The notes beneath the pieces are model-generated. The model did no database searches. It was given only the letters and a program-made list of their open reading frames with translations, and was not told the DNA's origin. Positions 1 to 8,770 of a stretch of DNA of 64,000 nucleotides are shown in pieces; the stretch's first letter is position 1, and each line of letters starts with the position of its first letter. Position numbers and translations under genes: made by a program. Where the stretch lies: NCBI GenBank assembly GCA_030581615.1, contig JAKTTT010000075.1, positions 31,867 through 95,866 on the forward strand, read 5' to 3'. The DNA is from Alloascoidea africana (lineage: Eukaryota > Ascomycota > Alloascoideomycetes > Alloascoideales > Alloascoideaceae).

Positions 1-261
1 ACAAATCCACAGTTACAACAGGTATACGAAGATTCACATCTTGATATGCCAACATTAACAGAATCGAATACTTCATCATCTTCTTCATCCGATGACTCTG
101 AATCTGAATATGATTCCGATTCTGAATTTACCCTTTTCCACACTGGTCAAACCACAGAGTCAAGCTTGTCGGGTATTTCAAAGGCGAAAATACAGAGAAT
201 CAAGTATTGTCATGATTCTTCCGAATATCAAAATATCAATGTCCGTTCATTTGTTATCTAA
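1..261 (+). CDS. 3' end of an unknown acidic/serine-rich protein (partial)
   Basis: An open frame runs from the left edge to a TAA at 259-261, giving the last 86 residues of a protein that begins outside the window. The visible part holds a Ser run followed by an Asp/Glu/Ser-rich acidic stretch, then a short basic segment, and ends with residues NVRSFVI. No domain is recognisable. Acidic serine-rich tails of this kind are typical of disordered termini with CK2-like sites, but that is only an impression. The gene points toward the retrotransposon, which begins about 430 bases downstream, so the insertion lies in its 3' flank and not in the reading frame. Confidence 0.6.
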   Translation, partial: TNPQLQQVYEDSHLDMPTLTESNTSSSSSSDDSESEYDSDSEFTLFHTGQTTESSLSGISKAKIQRIKYCHDSSEYQNINVRSFVI

Positions 262-686
262 TGTGGATTAAATTAATCCCTTTTTATTTATTCTTGGTTT
301 TTGGTTTTTTAATTTTTGTCTTTTGATAATGATTCAGGAAATTTACTGCTTTTGTATAGTTCTTTCTCGTGCTTATTATTTCTTTTTGGAATTGCCATCA
401 TCACCATCATTCCAAATTCATCACTTATATGAAATATTGGAAACCATTTGACTGGTTGGCTTGTTTAGTTTATTAGATTTATTGGTATCCCTGGCTTTAT
501 GAAATAGCTGGGAATAAAAGAATTCGATTATTTTATCATTTAATCATTTTGTAACCAGTTAAATTGTCATAATATAAGTTTCATATACTGTATTATTGTC
601 CTGATCGTTTTGTTTAACAGAACAACATTAAAGTGTTTTAGACAAATTGTGTGTAAGTGGTTCACAACTATCATACAGTTCAGTCC
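262..686. other. Noncoding 3' flank between the partial gene and the retrotransposon
   Basis: AT-rich sequence with T-runs right after the stop codon, as expected of a yeast 3' UTR and terminator zone. No conserved reading frame or RNA gene is visible. The retroelement target duplication starts at 687. Confidence 0.5.
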
Positions 687-691
687 TCACC
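687..691. repeat. Target-site duplication, left copy
   Basis: TCACC directly abuts the left LTR and recurs at 4183-4187 next to the right LTR. A 5-bp duplication is the usual footprint of Ty3/gypsy integration and fixes the LTR ends. Confidence 0.85.
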
Positions 692-950
692 TATTATATG
701 TTTGGGTTGCAAAGTAGAATCTGGTTGTATTATGGTACAAATAACAGTCTAAATTGAGCTTGACCTTTCCACTAGAAGGGGACAAGTCTCTTCCTTATAT
801 ATTCGTAGCTAACAACTAAACCCTTCCTTTGTGTTCTAGTTGGTGGCAACTTAGCAACTAAACCTTTCCTTTCGTTCTAGTCTTGTGAGCTAAGTGACTT
901 TGTAGTCTTTGTGTGACTCAAAGTCTCTTGCACATAGCAACCTTATAACA
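692..950 (-). repeat. 3' LTR of the gypsy element
   Basis: 259 bp. In element orientation it begins TGTTAT and ends ATAATA, an imperfect terminal inverted repeat. It matches 3924-4182 at all but one position (925). Confidence 0.92.
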
Positions 951-958
951 TCCCCCCC
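951..958 (-). other. Polypurine tract (plus-strand primer)
   Basis: On the minus strand this reads GGGGGGGA, immediately upstream of the 3' LTR, the position where plus-strand DNA synthesis is primed in LTR retrotransposons. A T-rich stretch (in element sense) precedes it. Confidence 0.85.
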
Positions 959-1224
959 TGTGCTAACGCATAGTGAAATGAAGAGTCCTTTAAAAACCAA
1001 GTTTCCATAAGAAAAGAAAGAAAAAAAAATATATATATAGAAATAAATAAATAAATTGAGAATTGAAAAAGAATAGAAAATAAAAAATAGAAAGTAAAAG
1101 TAGAAAGTATAGAAAGTAAAAGTAAAAAGTGAAAAATAAAATAAAGATAAAAAAGAAGTAAAAAAAATAAGAAATACAACAAAAAAAAATAGTACTAGAA
1201 TTTAACAAAAATTGAATCAAAAGA

Positions 1225-2742
1225 TCATTTTGCAAATTCTAAATTGTGCGATTTTCCATATCTTTGAACCATATCGGAAGCGGATTTTAGCAGTTCGGTT
1301 TTTGTGAACCACTGTTTTGTTCCATCTTTGAACTGCACTTGCAATCGATATCCACTTTTCATCTTTTTGTGGTGGAGGATCTTTTCGATTTCCATTTCCT
1401 CAGTGCCATCCTTATACTTTTTGAATACTTGTGGAGGACCCTTTGGTGGTAGTGCTCCGTCGTAGTTTTCAGGTAAAGGATTTCGGAGTTTGAGCTGAGA
1501 TATGTGAAAGATGTTCGGACGCTTTGAGGAAGGTGGCATTTCCAACTTATAATTGACAGGAGAAAGTTTTTCCGTGATGGTATAAGGTCCGGTAAATTTA
1601 CCTCTTAACGAGCGAGTTAGTCCTCTATTGTAAACATCTCCAGATGTCTTTAATAAGTCTGACCTGACAAAAACTTCGTTTCCGACGTTAAATTGTGTAT
1701 TTTTTCCATGATCCTTCTTTCGAGTTGCGCTTAATGCAGCCTTTGCTGTTATGTCGCTAGTCTCTAGGTCTGACATTATATTGTGTACCTCTCTAAGTGA
1801 GACTTTGTCATATGCTGTATCAGGAAAAAGGAATTGGTCGGGACCTGTTGGATTATAACCTAAGTCGATCTCGAACGGTGATTTTCCCTTGAGTGCTGTT
1901 GAGGGTGCTGAATTCAAGAAGAATTCTGCGTATGGCAGTAAGGATACCCATTCCTGGTCTTTAGGATTGATATATACTCGCAAGTATTCCTGTAATGATC
2001 TAATCTGTCTCTCTACCCTTCCATTAGATTGGTGATGATCAGTAACTGATGTGCGTTGTTCGATCTGTAACGCTTCGAACAGTTCCTTGGTGAATCGATT
2101 AACGAATGGTTTTCCCAAGTCGGATCGGAGTGTTTTCGGTAGACCGTGCAATGGTAATAGTTTGGTTAAAACTATGTTGGTAATATCAAGAGCATCAAAT
2201 TTTGAATCGATCGGGAATAAGTGTGTCCTATGTGAAAAATCATCCATAACCACTAATATTGAATCATAGTTAGTATTCTGTACTTTGACCAAAGGAAATC
2301 CAGAAACAATGTCGATGGCCCAAGTTTTCCATCTTCCTTGACTTTCTTCCATCTTCTGGGGATTGTCGAGGTTTGTTTGTCTTTGTTTCGTTCGAGCACA
2401 TTGGTCGCATTGTTCAATGTAGGTTTTAACAATTTTGAATAAACCAGGAAAATAGTATAGTTTTCTCAGCCATGATGTGAGACGGTTTTGGCCTGAATGT
2501 CCGCCAAAAGCTGAGTTGTGCCAGTGTTCAAGGAGCGATTGTTGGCAGTTTTTTGGAACACACAATTTTGCCTTTCTGTACAATAGTTTGTTTCGAATCT
2601 TGTATCCTGGGTAATCGGCAAGTCTTGAAATGATTTTCGCAAAAAATGGATCTTGTTTGTATCCTTTCTTGAATTTGTCGATTATTTCCGGGTTGGTGAC
2701 GAAAGAGGTTATTCTACAGAAAGGCAAAATTGTGTGTTCCAA
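1225..2742 (-). pseudogene. Integrase region of the gypsy pol gene (open frame, no ATG)
   Basis: About 505 open codons without a native start. The zinc-binding HHCC module is present (His residues in WHNSAFGGHSG, Cys residues in CDQC), followed by the DDE core: Asp in AIDIVSG, Asp in RSDLGKPF and Glu in NGRVERQ. After the core come a GPF/Y-like segment (KFTGPYTI) and a C-terminal segment with chromodomain-like spacing (MEIEKILHHKK then YRLQVQFKDG), which places the element among chromoviruses. The first eight or nine codons come from the inverted duplication (second arm, 2715-2858), so the junction with RNase H is artificial. The frame itself is undamaged, but without gag, protease and a continuous pol it cannot be expressed normally. 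Confidence 0.9.
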
Positions 2743-2858
2743 AAACCTGCCAACAATTGCTCCTTGAACACTGGCACAACTCAGCTTTTGGCGGACATTC
2801 AGGCCAAAACCGTCTCACATCATGGCTGAGAAAACTATACTATTTTCCTGGTTTATTC
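2437..2858. repeat. 144-bp inverted duplication inside the gypsy element
   Basis: The segment 2437-2580 (zinc-finger part of integrase) recurs in reverse orientation at 2715-2858, with two mismatches by eye and a 134-bp spacer. The second arm replaces the end of RNase H and the RNase H-integrase linker. The transcript could fold into a long hairpin. Such foldbacks usually arise from template switching during reverse transcription or from break repair. Confidence 0.9.
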
Positions 2859-3944
2859 TAAACTGAGGTAGTATGTGAACTTATCTAGGCCGTAAGTGAT
2901 CGCAAACAATTCCTTTTCGAGAATCGGCCAATTCTTTTGGAATCCGTTGAGTGTTGTCGCTCGGAATCCAATTGGCATCCACTCACCTTTCGATGTCTTT
3001 TGTAGCAATGCAGCGCCAACGCTGTTGTTTGAAGCATCACAACATAGCTTAATTGGGAGATGTGGATTGAATGTTGTTAAGGCTACACAATTCTGGACTG
3101 CCTTCTTCAATTGTTCCCATGCTTTGACATGTTCGTCGGTAAAAACATATTTGACGTTCTTCTTGAGTAACATGTAAAGCGGTTCGGCGATTTCTGCGTA
3201 AGCTGGGATATGAGCGGAAATGTACGTTGTTAAGCCAAGAAATCTCTGCAATTCTTTCTTGTTGTTAGGCTGTGGTGTGTTTTGTACTATGTCAACTGAT
3301 TTATCGCTTGGATCGACTATTACAGTGTTATTGGAAACACTAAGTTGATGTCCTAGCCATTGGATTCTCGATTGGAAGAATTCACACTTATCTTTGTTGA
3401 CATGTAACTTTGCCTCTTTTAACGTTTGTAAAACATCCTTCAAGTGTTTTTTGTGTTCGCTCATATCTTTACTGAAAATTAGTACATCATCAAGTTCAAT
3501 CCTTATATAATCTGCGTGCTAGCGGAGAATCTTAGCGATTGCTCGCGAAAAGATTTCGGGGGCATTCTTGAGTCCAAAGGGAAGCACTCTAAATTTGTAA
3601 AATCCACTTGGCGTTTTAAACGTAGTAAATCTTTGGGATTGATCTGACAGTCTTATGTGGTGGTACGCATTTGTAAGATCTAACTTAGAAAATATATTCC
3701 CTGTAACTCCCGCAAATAGATGCTCCCAGCTTTCGAGCGTCGTTGGGATAGTTGAAGTAATCTGATTTAGTTGTCGATAATCAATGACTACTCTTTTCTT
3801 CTTCCCAGTAATGACGAACGGGACACTGTAAGCCTCTGTGCAAGGAACTTGCTGAATAAAACCTTTAGCCAGTAAGCGGTTAACTTCTTCGTTTAGAACT
3901 TGTTGATCCGGGCACGACCTCCATATTATATGTTTGGGTTGCAA
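2853..3944 (-). pseudogene. Reverse transcriptase-RNase H remnant of gypsy pol (in-frame stop)
   Basis: RT motifs are read in order on the minus strand: VVIDYRQLNQ, SKLDLTNAYHHIRL (first catalytic Asp), FRVLPFGLKNAPEIFSRA, then an in-frame TAG at about 3520-3522, then ELDDVLIFS, where most gypsy RTs have YLDD or YVDD. RNase H follows (LCCDASNNSVGAAL, EKELFAI) and breaks off after YYLSLE, where the inverted duplication begins. At its start the frame reads through the primer-binding site, because everything between that site and about the conserved DEEVNRLLAKGFI region (gag, protease, start of RT) has been deleted. The RT cannot be functional as written: it has a stop, lacks its N-terminus and has an altered active-site tyrosine. 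Confidence 0.9.
3908..3923 (-). other. Primer-binding site complementary to a tRNA-Cys-like 3' end
   Basis: In element sense, TGGAGGTCGTGCCCGG abuts the 5' LTR. The matching tRNA would end CCGGGCACGACCUCCA. After removing CCA, the discriminator is U73; in eukaryotic tRNAs U73 is the hallmark of tRNA-Cys. The same 16 bases occur at 45381-45396 after another LTR end. Ty1 and Ty3 of Saccharomyces use initiator tRNA-Met, so this is a different priming choice. Confidence 0.8.
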
Positions 3945-4182
3945 AGTAGAATCTGGTTGTATTATGGTACAAATAACAGTCTAAATTGAGCTTGACCTTT
4001 CCACTAGAAGGGGACAAGTCTCTTCCTTATATATTCGTAGCTAACAACTAAACCCTTCCTTTGTGTTCTAGTTGGTGGCAACTTAGCAACTAAACCTTTC
4101 CTTTCGTTCTAGTCTTGTGAGCTAAGTGACTTTGTAGTCTTTGTGTGACTCAAAGTTTCTTGCACATAGCAACCTTATAACA
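3924..4182 (-). repeat. 5' LTR of the gypsy element
   Basis: 259 bp, the partner of 692-950, with one visible difference (4157). The target duplication TCACC follows at 4183-4187. Confidence 0.92.
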
Positions 4183-4187
4183 TCACC
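4183..4187. repeat. Target-site duplication, right copy
   Basis: TCACC, identical to 687-691, directly outside the 5' LTR. Confidence 0.85.
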
Positions 4188-5174
4188 TTTCTCATTCAAA
4201 CATTCACATTGAGTCCGATGTAATCTTATAGTGGGAATGAAAAAGGTTTTGGACCAAGAAGCATCGTTTCATTTTATACGGCTGCTATTGTCTAGTAGTT
4301 TGCGCAACCCCTCCTACTGAAAGTTGTGCCTCCTTTTCAGCCATAAATACCCCACATCCCTGACAGTTTTTCTCTTTTCCAATCGTTGGAGCTAGTAAAA
4401 GATCCAAGAAGATCTAACTCTTTAATATTTAGTCCTTATTCTGTAAAGGTAAAAGTCTCCACTACAGAAGGCTTCCACAACCGTAGAGTGTTGGCTCTCC
4501 AAACCTACTTACGACAGTTCGGTCAACCCATCCAATTCCGTATGTCATTCCTTGATCTATTTGGAAATAACTGTTGCCAAGAATATTTGAGCAGATTTGT
4601 AATTGATTATTGAGTGAATACAACTCAATCTCACATCTTTTGATCATTGGTCTTGTCGATTTCCCCAAATTATTTGTCTAATTTTACCCGCTGTAGAACA
4701 GCAGCCCTCTCTGGCCCATTTTTCCAACACTTTAATGAAAAAGACTGTTTCTGTAAGTGAGGTGCCTACGACACAGAGAGACGCTTTTAATGAGCTTTCT
4801 CGATTCTGAGAGCTCATTTTTATCCAAGGAAAAGATCCAGTAAACCAGTTGTGTGTATTTTTTTGGCTGCTTATCTCGCTATATTCACAAACCAGAACAC
4901 TATAATTGTCTTGCAGGTGTTCTACAATGCTTAAATACCAGACATTTAAGACTGATATACAAACAGACTCCGCCAGCTGATTCTATAATCATTTATCCTT
5001 AACATTGACACAAAAATAATTTTGGATTCTTTAAAGCAAACACCACAATAGTAGACTAGACAAGAAGATCAAGTATACACTAACAACTATCAATGAATAC
5101 GGATAGTCTTTAAATCACTAGAAATGACTGATATACATAGTTCATTTTTGCTTCATTGTTTTCTCCAACTAGTA
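4188..5174. other. Intergenic, no gene seen
   Basis: About 1 kb between the retroelement and the 3' end of the PDI gene. Short open frames (for example 4386-4613) have no recognisable protein features. A TATA-like ATAAATA near 4346 has no obvious gene downstream. Confidence 0.4.
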
Positions 5175-6473
5175 TTATTTCTTAAAAACATTCAAAATAT
5201 TCAGTCTGGTTTGCATGCTATCTGCTTTAGCGCGAGGCAAATTACTCTTCCCCACAAGCTTTCCTAGTCTTACAATCTCCTTACCGACAAACGCTTCTTC
5301 ATTAGAAAGAATCTTATTGATTACTCTCTTGTAATAGGCACTACTCTTGTTTTCAATGGCTTCGAGTCTGGTTAACAACTCGGCGCCAAGTGATGCTTTG
5401 GATTCACTATCTTTGGCTTTCAAAAACTTGGAAATATCCTCGGAGATGGAGTCAATTATGCCGGCTGTAGAGGTAAGTGATCCATCAGGAGCTCTGTTTG
5501 TTCCTGCATTCTCATTGATAAAGTTAACCAGTGCATTCAGTGATCGAGCTCCTTCATATCGAGTTGGATTCTTTTTGTCTCCCTTGGGGAAGAATAAAAC
5601 GGTTGGGAAACCGCTAACGTCGTACTTTGATTGAAGATATTCAGTCGATGGGCCACCAGTGGTGTCGATTTCTGCAACCAAAACTTCATCATCACCTGCA
5701 AAAGTCTTTGCCAATTTTTCATACTCAGGTTTCAAGTTTTTGCAATGGCCACACCAGCTAGCGGTAAATGCAACGATGACGCTTCTCTCATCATTATCTA
5801 CAACTGCATCATCAAAAGAAGCATCGCTCAGTTTGACAATCTGTGAGGGCTCCTTACGGGGAATCTTTGCAGCAACCTTTGCATGCTCGGTTATAAAGTC
5901 AATAAATGAATCGATGTCTCGACCTTTGTTGTAAGGGACTGGCTCTTCTTCACTATCTGGTTTGAAAAGTTTGAGCGTTGGGAAGCCCTGGATCCCGTAT
6001 CTCTTTCCGATTTTCCGATTTTCATCAGCATCAATTTTTACTGTAATTGAGGTTTTTTGAATGTTAGAATCAAATGATGATAACAGCTCAATTCAATACA
6101 TACCTATTTGGACCTTGTCTGCTGATTTTTCATAGAAGGTAGACAATTCTTCATAGGTAGGAACCAATTGTTTGCAATGCCCACACCAGCTTGCATAAAA
6201 CTACGAGCCAAAAAAAAAAAAAGAGAAAAAAAACTGGTTAATTCGAAACAAATCTCCCTTAAGGCCTAGTCGAATCAAATACGCAAAGGCGATTATACAA
6301 AAGCAGCGTGGCATCAACTGCTGACAAAGGCTTACCTCAACAAGTGAAAACTTCCCACTGTTCACAACCAAATCGTCAAAGTTGTCATCTGTAGCAACAA
6401 GAACTTCTCCATTGGCAAACGCCACCAATGCGCTAAAAAGCGGTAAGAGAGCTGTTGGGTTTAAAAACTTCAT
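5175..6473 (-). CDS. Protein disulfide isomerase with two thioredoxin domains and an ERp29c-like tail (3 exons)
   Basis: Catalyses disulfide formation and isomerisation in the ER lumen. Exons: 6336-6473, 6104-6200 and 5175-6040, giving 366 aa. Intron 1 (6201-6335) has donor GTAAGC and acceptor TAG. Intron 2 (6041-6103) has donor GTATGT and acceptor CAG. Both joins restore the family sequence exactly. A signal peptide ([20 protein letters not shown]) precedes the first thioredoxin domain with active site WCGHC at about 51-55. The second domain has WCGHC at about 174-178. The rest is a helical tail of the P5/ERp38 (TigA) type. The protein ends LNVFKK, so no HDEL-like retention signal is visible. 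Start: first ATG, followed directly by the signal peptide. The layout matches fungal ERp38 more than Saccharomyces Pdi1 (four thioredoxin folds). Confidence 0.92.
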
Positions 6474-8770
6474 CTTTCTTGTCAGTTTACAGAAACAGAG
6501 TAGGAAGAGAGAGCTTGTGGGGCTTATTAAGTGTACTAGAAAGGAGTTTGGGTGTTGTTTTTGAAACGTGTCTACTAGCTAGATCTGGTACAAATAGCAC
6601 TGGATGGGATACAATCAAAAACCAACTTTAATTTATTATCCATTGTTGATGCTGGATTCTTTGCAATTGTTAATTTAGGACTTGCAGAATGGTTTCTTGA
6701 CATTTTGATGATAAAAGAAAAAAAGGTAAAGATGAACTTCCGTTTTTTTGAAGTTGAAAGTTGAAAAAGACGTACTTGTTGATTCCTCATAATACAAAAG
6801 AAAGACCAAGTCTGAACATAATCTTGATAACATTCACTAAGCATTGTAGTAAAAAAAAGTGTATAACAAACGAGAAATTTTTCATAGAAGCAATATTCTT
6901 ACCCATATGTTAGATTACAGTGGTGGATGGAACTCTGTTGCCTTCTTTAAAACATAACTAGATTATGCTACTGTGCTTTTCTTTATGCAAGCACAAACAT
7001 CCTCCGATGCTATGGAATAATCTAAAACATTCGACTAGCGCCCTGATCCAAAGGTAGTAAATATATTACTTGGTCAAAACAAGAAGCATGGGCTTTTACC
7101 AAAGGCTATTGGTCAAGTCTGCTTTGGAAATTTTGCGAAAAATTCTGTTCTATCTCAAGATATGCTCTGTATTATAGTTCCACAATAGCTGTCCGTTACA
7201 AAAAGCAGTCGGCTAATTCAATGCAAAAAGAAATGAAAAATATATATATATATATGATTGAAGTCTCTGCCAAATAAGATGTCGTATTGTAACGAACTAT
7301 TTATTTGCATGTGGACTCTCAGTGGCTTAAAACTCAACATGGAAAACTATACAAAACAAGTGGATAAGAGAATAGCCATAGATATATCGTAAATGATAAT
7401 TTAGAAGTTGATTGTGCATCGCGTTTCACCAAGTTTTTAATCAATATGACAAAGCAAGCGATCGTAGGTGGTCACCCCAAAACAATATCAACGACATTTC
7501 ATTTTGCCCTCTTCTAATAAAACGAGGCATCTTCAACAGCTTAGTTGACAGCATTCGCTGTTATCGAATCATATCTTGAAATGGTTATGGTTTCCTTTTG
7601 GTTCAAATGATAGAGGATAATGTGGATGACTCGTTGTGTGCTGAGATCGTCACCAATCTTATTTAATGAATATATGATATGATATCCTTAGAAAAATATG
7701 GAATAATCCAAAAGTATCGACATAAAAACTTTTCCCATCGCCATGTGGGCGAATCCCAAGTCCAAAGGTTTTGCAGAAACCTGGCGGTGGTTATGTGCTG
7801 TAACCATATCTACTCAAGAACTCAATTATAAAGTCAGAAACTGATCAAGGATGTCAAACGAAATGACTTGGCTTGAAAAACTGAAAGACTGTGGCATAAC
7901 TTTCAGCAATGACGATCAATCGATAACCAAACTGAAAATATTCCTGTAACTGTTAGACTGGAACAATGTCATCATTATACTGGTTAACTCAGACAATCAA
8001 TTTGTTTGAGATTTTGTTCGGATACATGGCTACTCTTATCCAAAGAATACAAACATATGGAGAACAAAATACATTTCAAAGTTTCATAGGTAGAGATCAA
8101 TGGCAATACAAGCAAGTTAAAGGGAGTTTGTTTTCATTTGTCCAACCACGCGGTCTGAAGAATTATTCTCAAAGTTTCGAATTATGGCTTGATCTTCCAT
8201 TTTGACTCTAGTATCCAAAGTTTCTCTTATATGGAACAGCAAAGCACTATGAAACTTGATTGCCACGATTTTACAATATTGAATGAAGACTAGTGTCACA
8301 CAACCAGTAACTAATTCATGCATATCTTTTTTTTTTAAAGTAGGTAAATGGTGACAAAGAGTAGAAAAAATGGGAAAAACAATAGAGTAAAAATACAATT
8401 TTCAAAAAAACAAAAAGTCGATATTTAACAATTTATCCAGAAAATAGTAATAATAATAATAATAATAATAATAGAATAAAATAACAATGCAATCAGTGAA
8501 ATGCCAGAACTAAATCAATCATAAATAATTTAGAAATGCACGACGAAACAAAAGAGATTATTGGTTTTTTTTTTCGTTCTTTCTTTCTTTCTTTCCCATC
8601 ATCCATCATAATAATCATCTTTTCAATTTCTTTGTTTCTTTTTGCCACAAGATTTTTCTTCCTCCAATTTTCTTGTGAATAAAAATACATGTCAAAGGTC
8701 AAAAGCCGACGACGGGTTCAAGAACCAAATAAAAATTGAAGTCAAGTCAAGTCAAAGTCAAGATGATGCT
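6474..8770. other. Long intergenic region (PDI promoter side and regulator 3' side)
   Basis: 2.3 kb, AT-rich, with no convincing gene. It contains the promoter of the PDI gene on the right of its ATG and the 3' flank of the Zn2Cys6 regulator gene. Short open frames at 6575-6844, 7966-8205 and 8117-8398 show no domain, no favourable composition and no splice-supported extension. Confidence 0.45.
8455..8473. repeat. Trinucleotide repeat (AAT)n
   Basis: About six tandem ATA/AAT units in the 3' flank of the regulator gene. A simple microsatellite. Confidence 0.7.

Larger units (their letters stand above)
692..4182 (-). mobile_element. Defective Ty3/gypsy (chromovirus-like) LTR retrotransposon
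   Basis: Two 259-bp LTRs flank a 3.0-kb body read on the minus strand: LTR, primer-binding site, reverse transcriptase, RNase H, integrase with a chromodomain-like tail, purine tract, LTR. The order RT-RH-IN is that of the Ty3/gypsy class. The whole element is bounded by the direct repeat TCACC (687-691 and 4183-4187), the expected 5-bp target duplication. Gag and protease are missing: the primer-binding site is fused straight onto RT sequence. RT carries an in-frame stop, and a 144-bp inverted duplication breaks RNase H from integrase. The two LTRs differ at one visible base (925 C versus 4157 T), so integration is recent. The body was probably already defective and was mobilised by an intact relative; that last point is inference. 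Between the integrase stop and the purine tract (959-1224) lies an A/G-rich stretch. Confidence 0.93.

Noticed and set aside
6304-6310. CAGCGTG, the core of the yeast unfolded-protein-response element
   Set aside because: It lies inside intron 1 of the PDI gene, downstream of the start codon. A 7-base match is expected by chance in a window of this size.
7966-8205. 79-codon frame upstream of the regulator 3' end
   Set aside because: Isolated short frame in AT-rich DNA with no homology clue, overlapped by another frame on the opposite strand.
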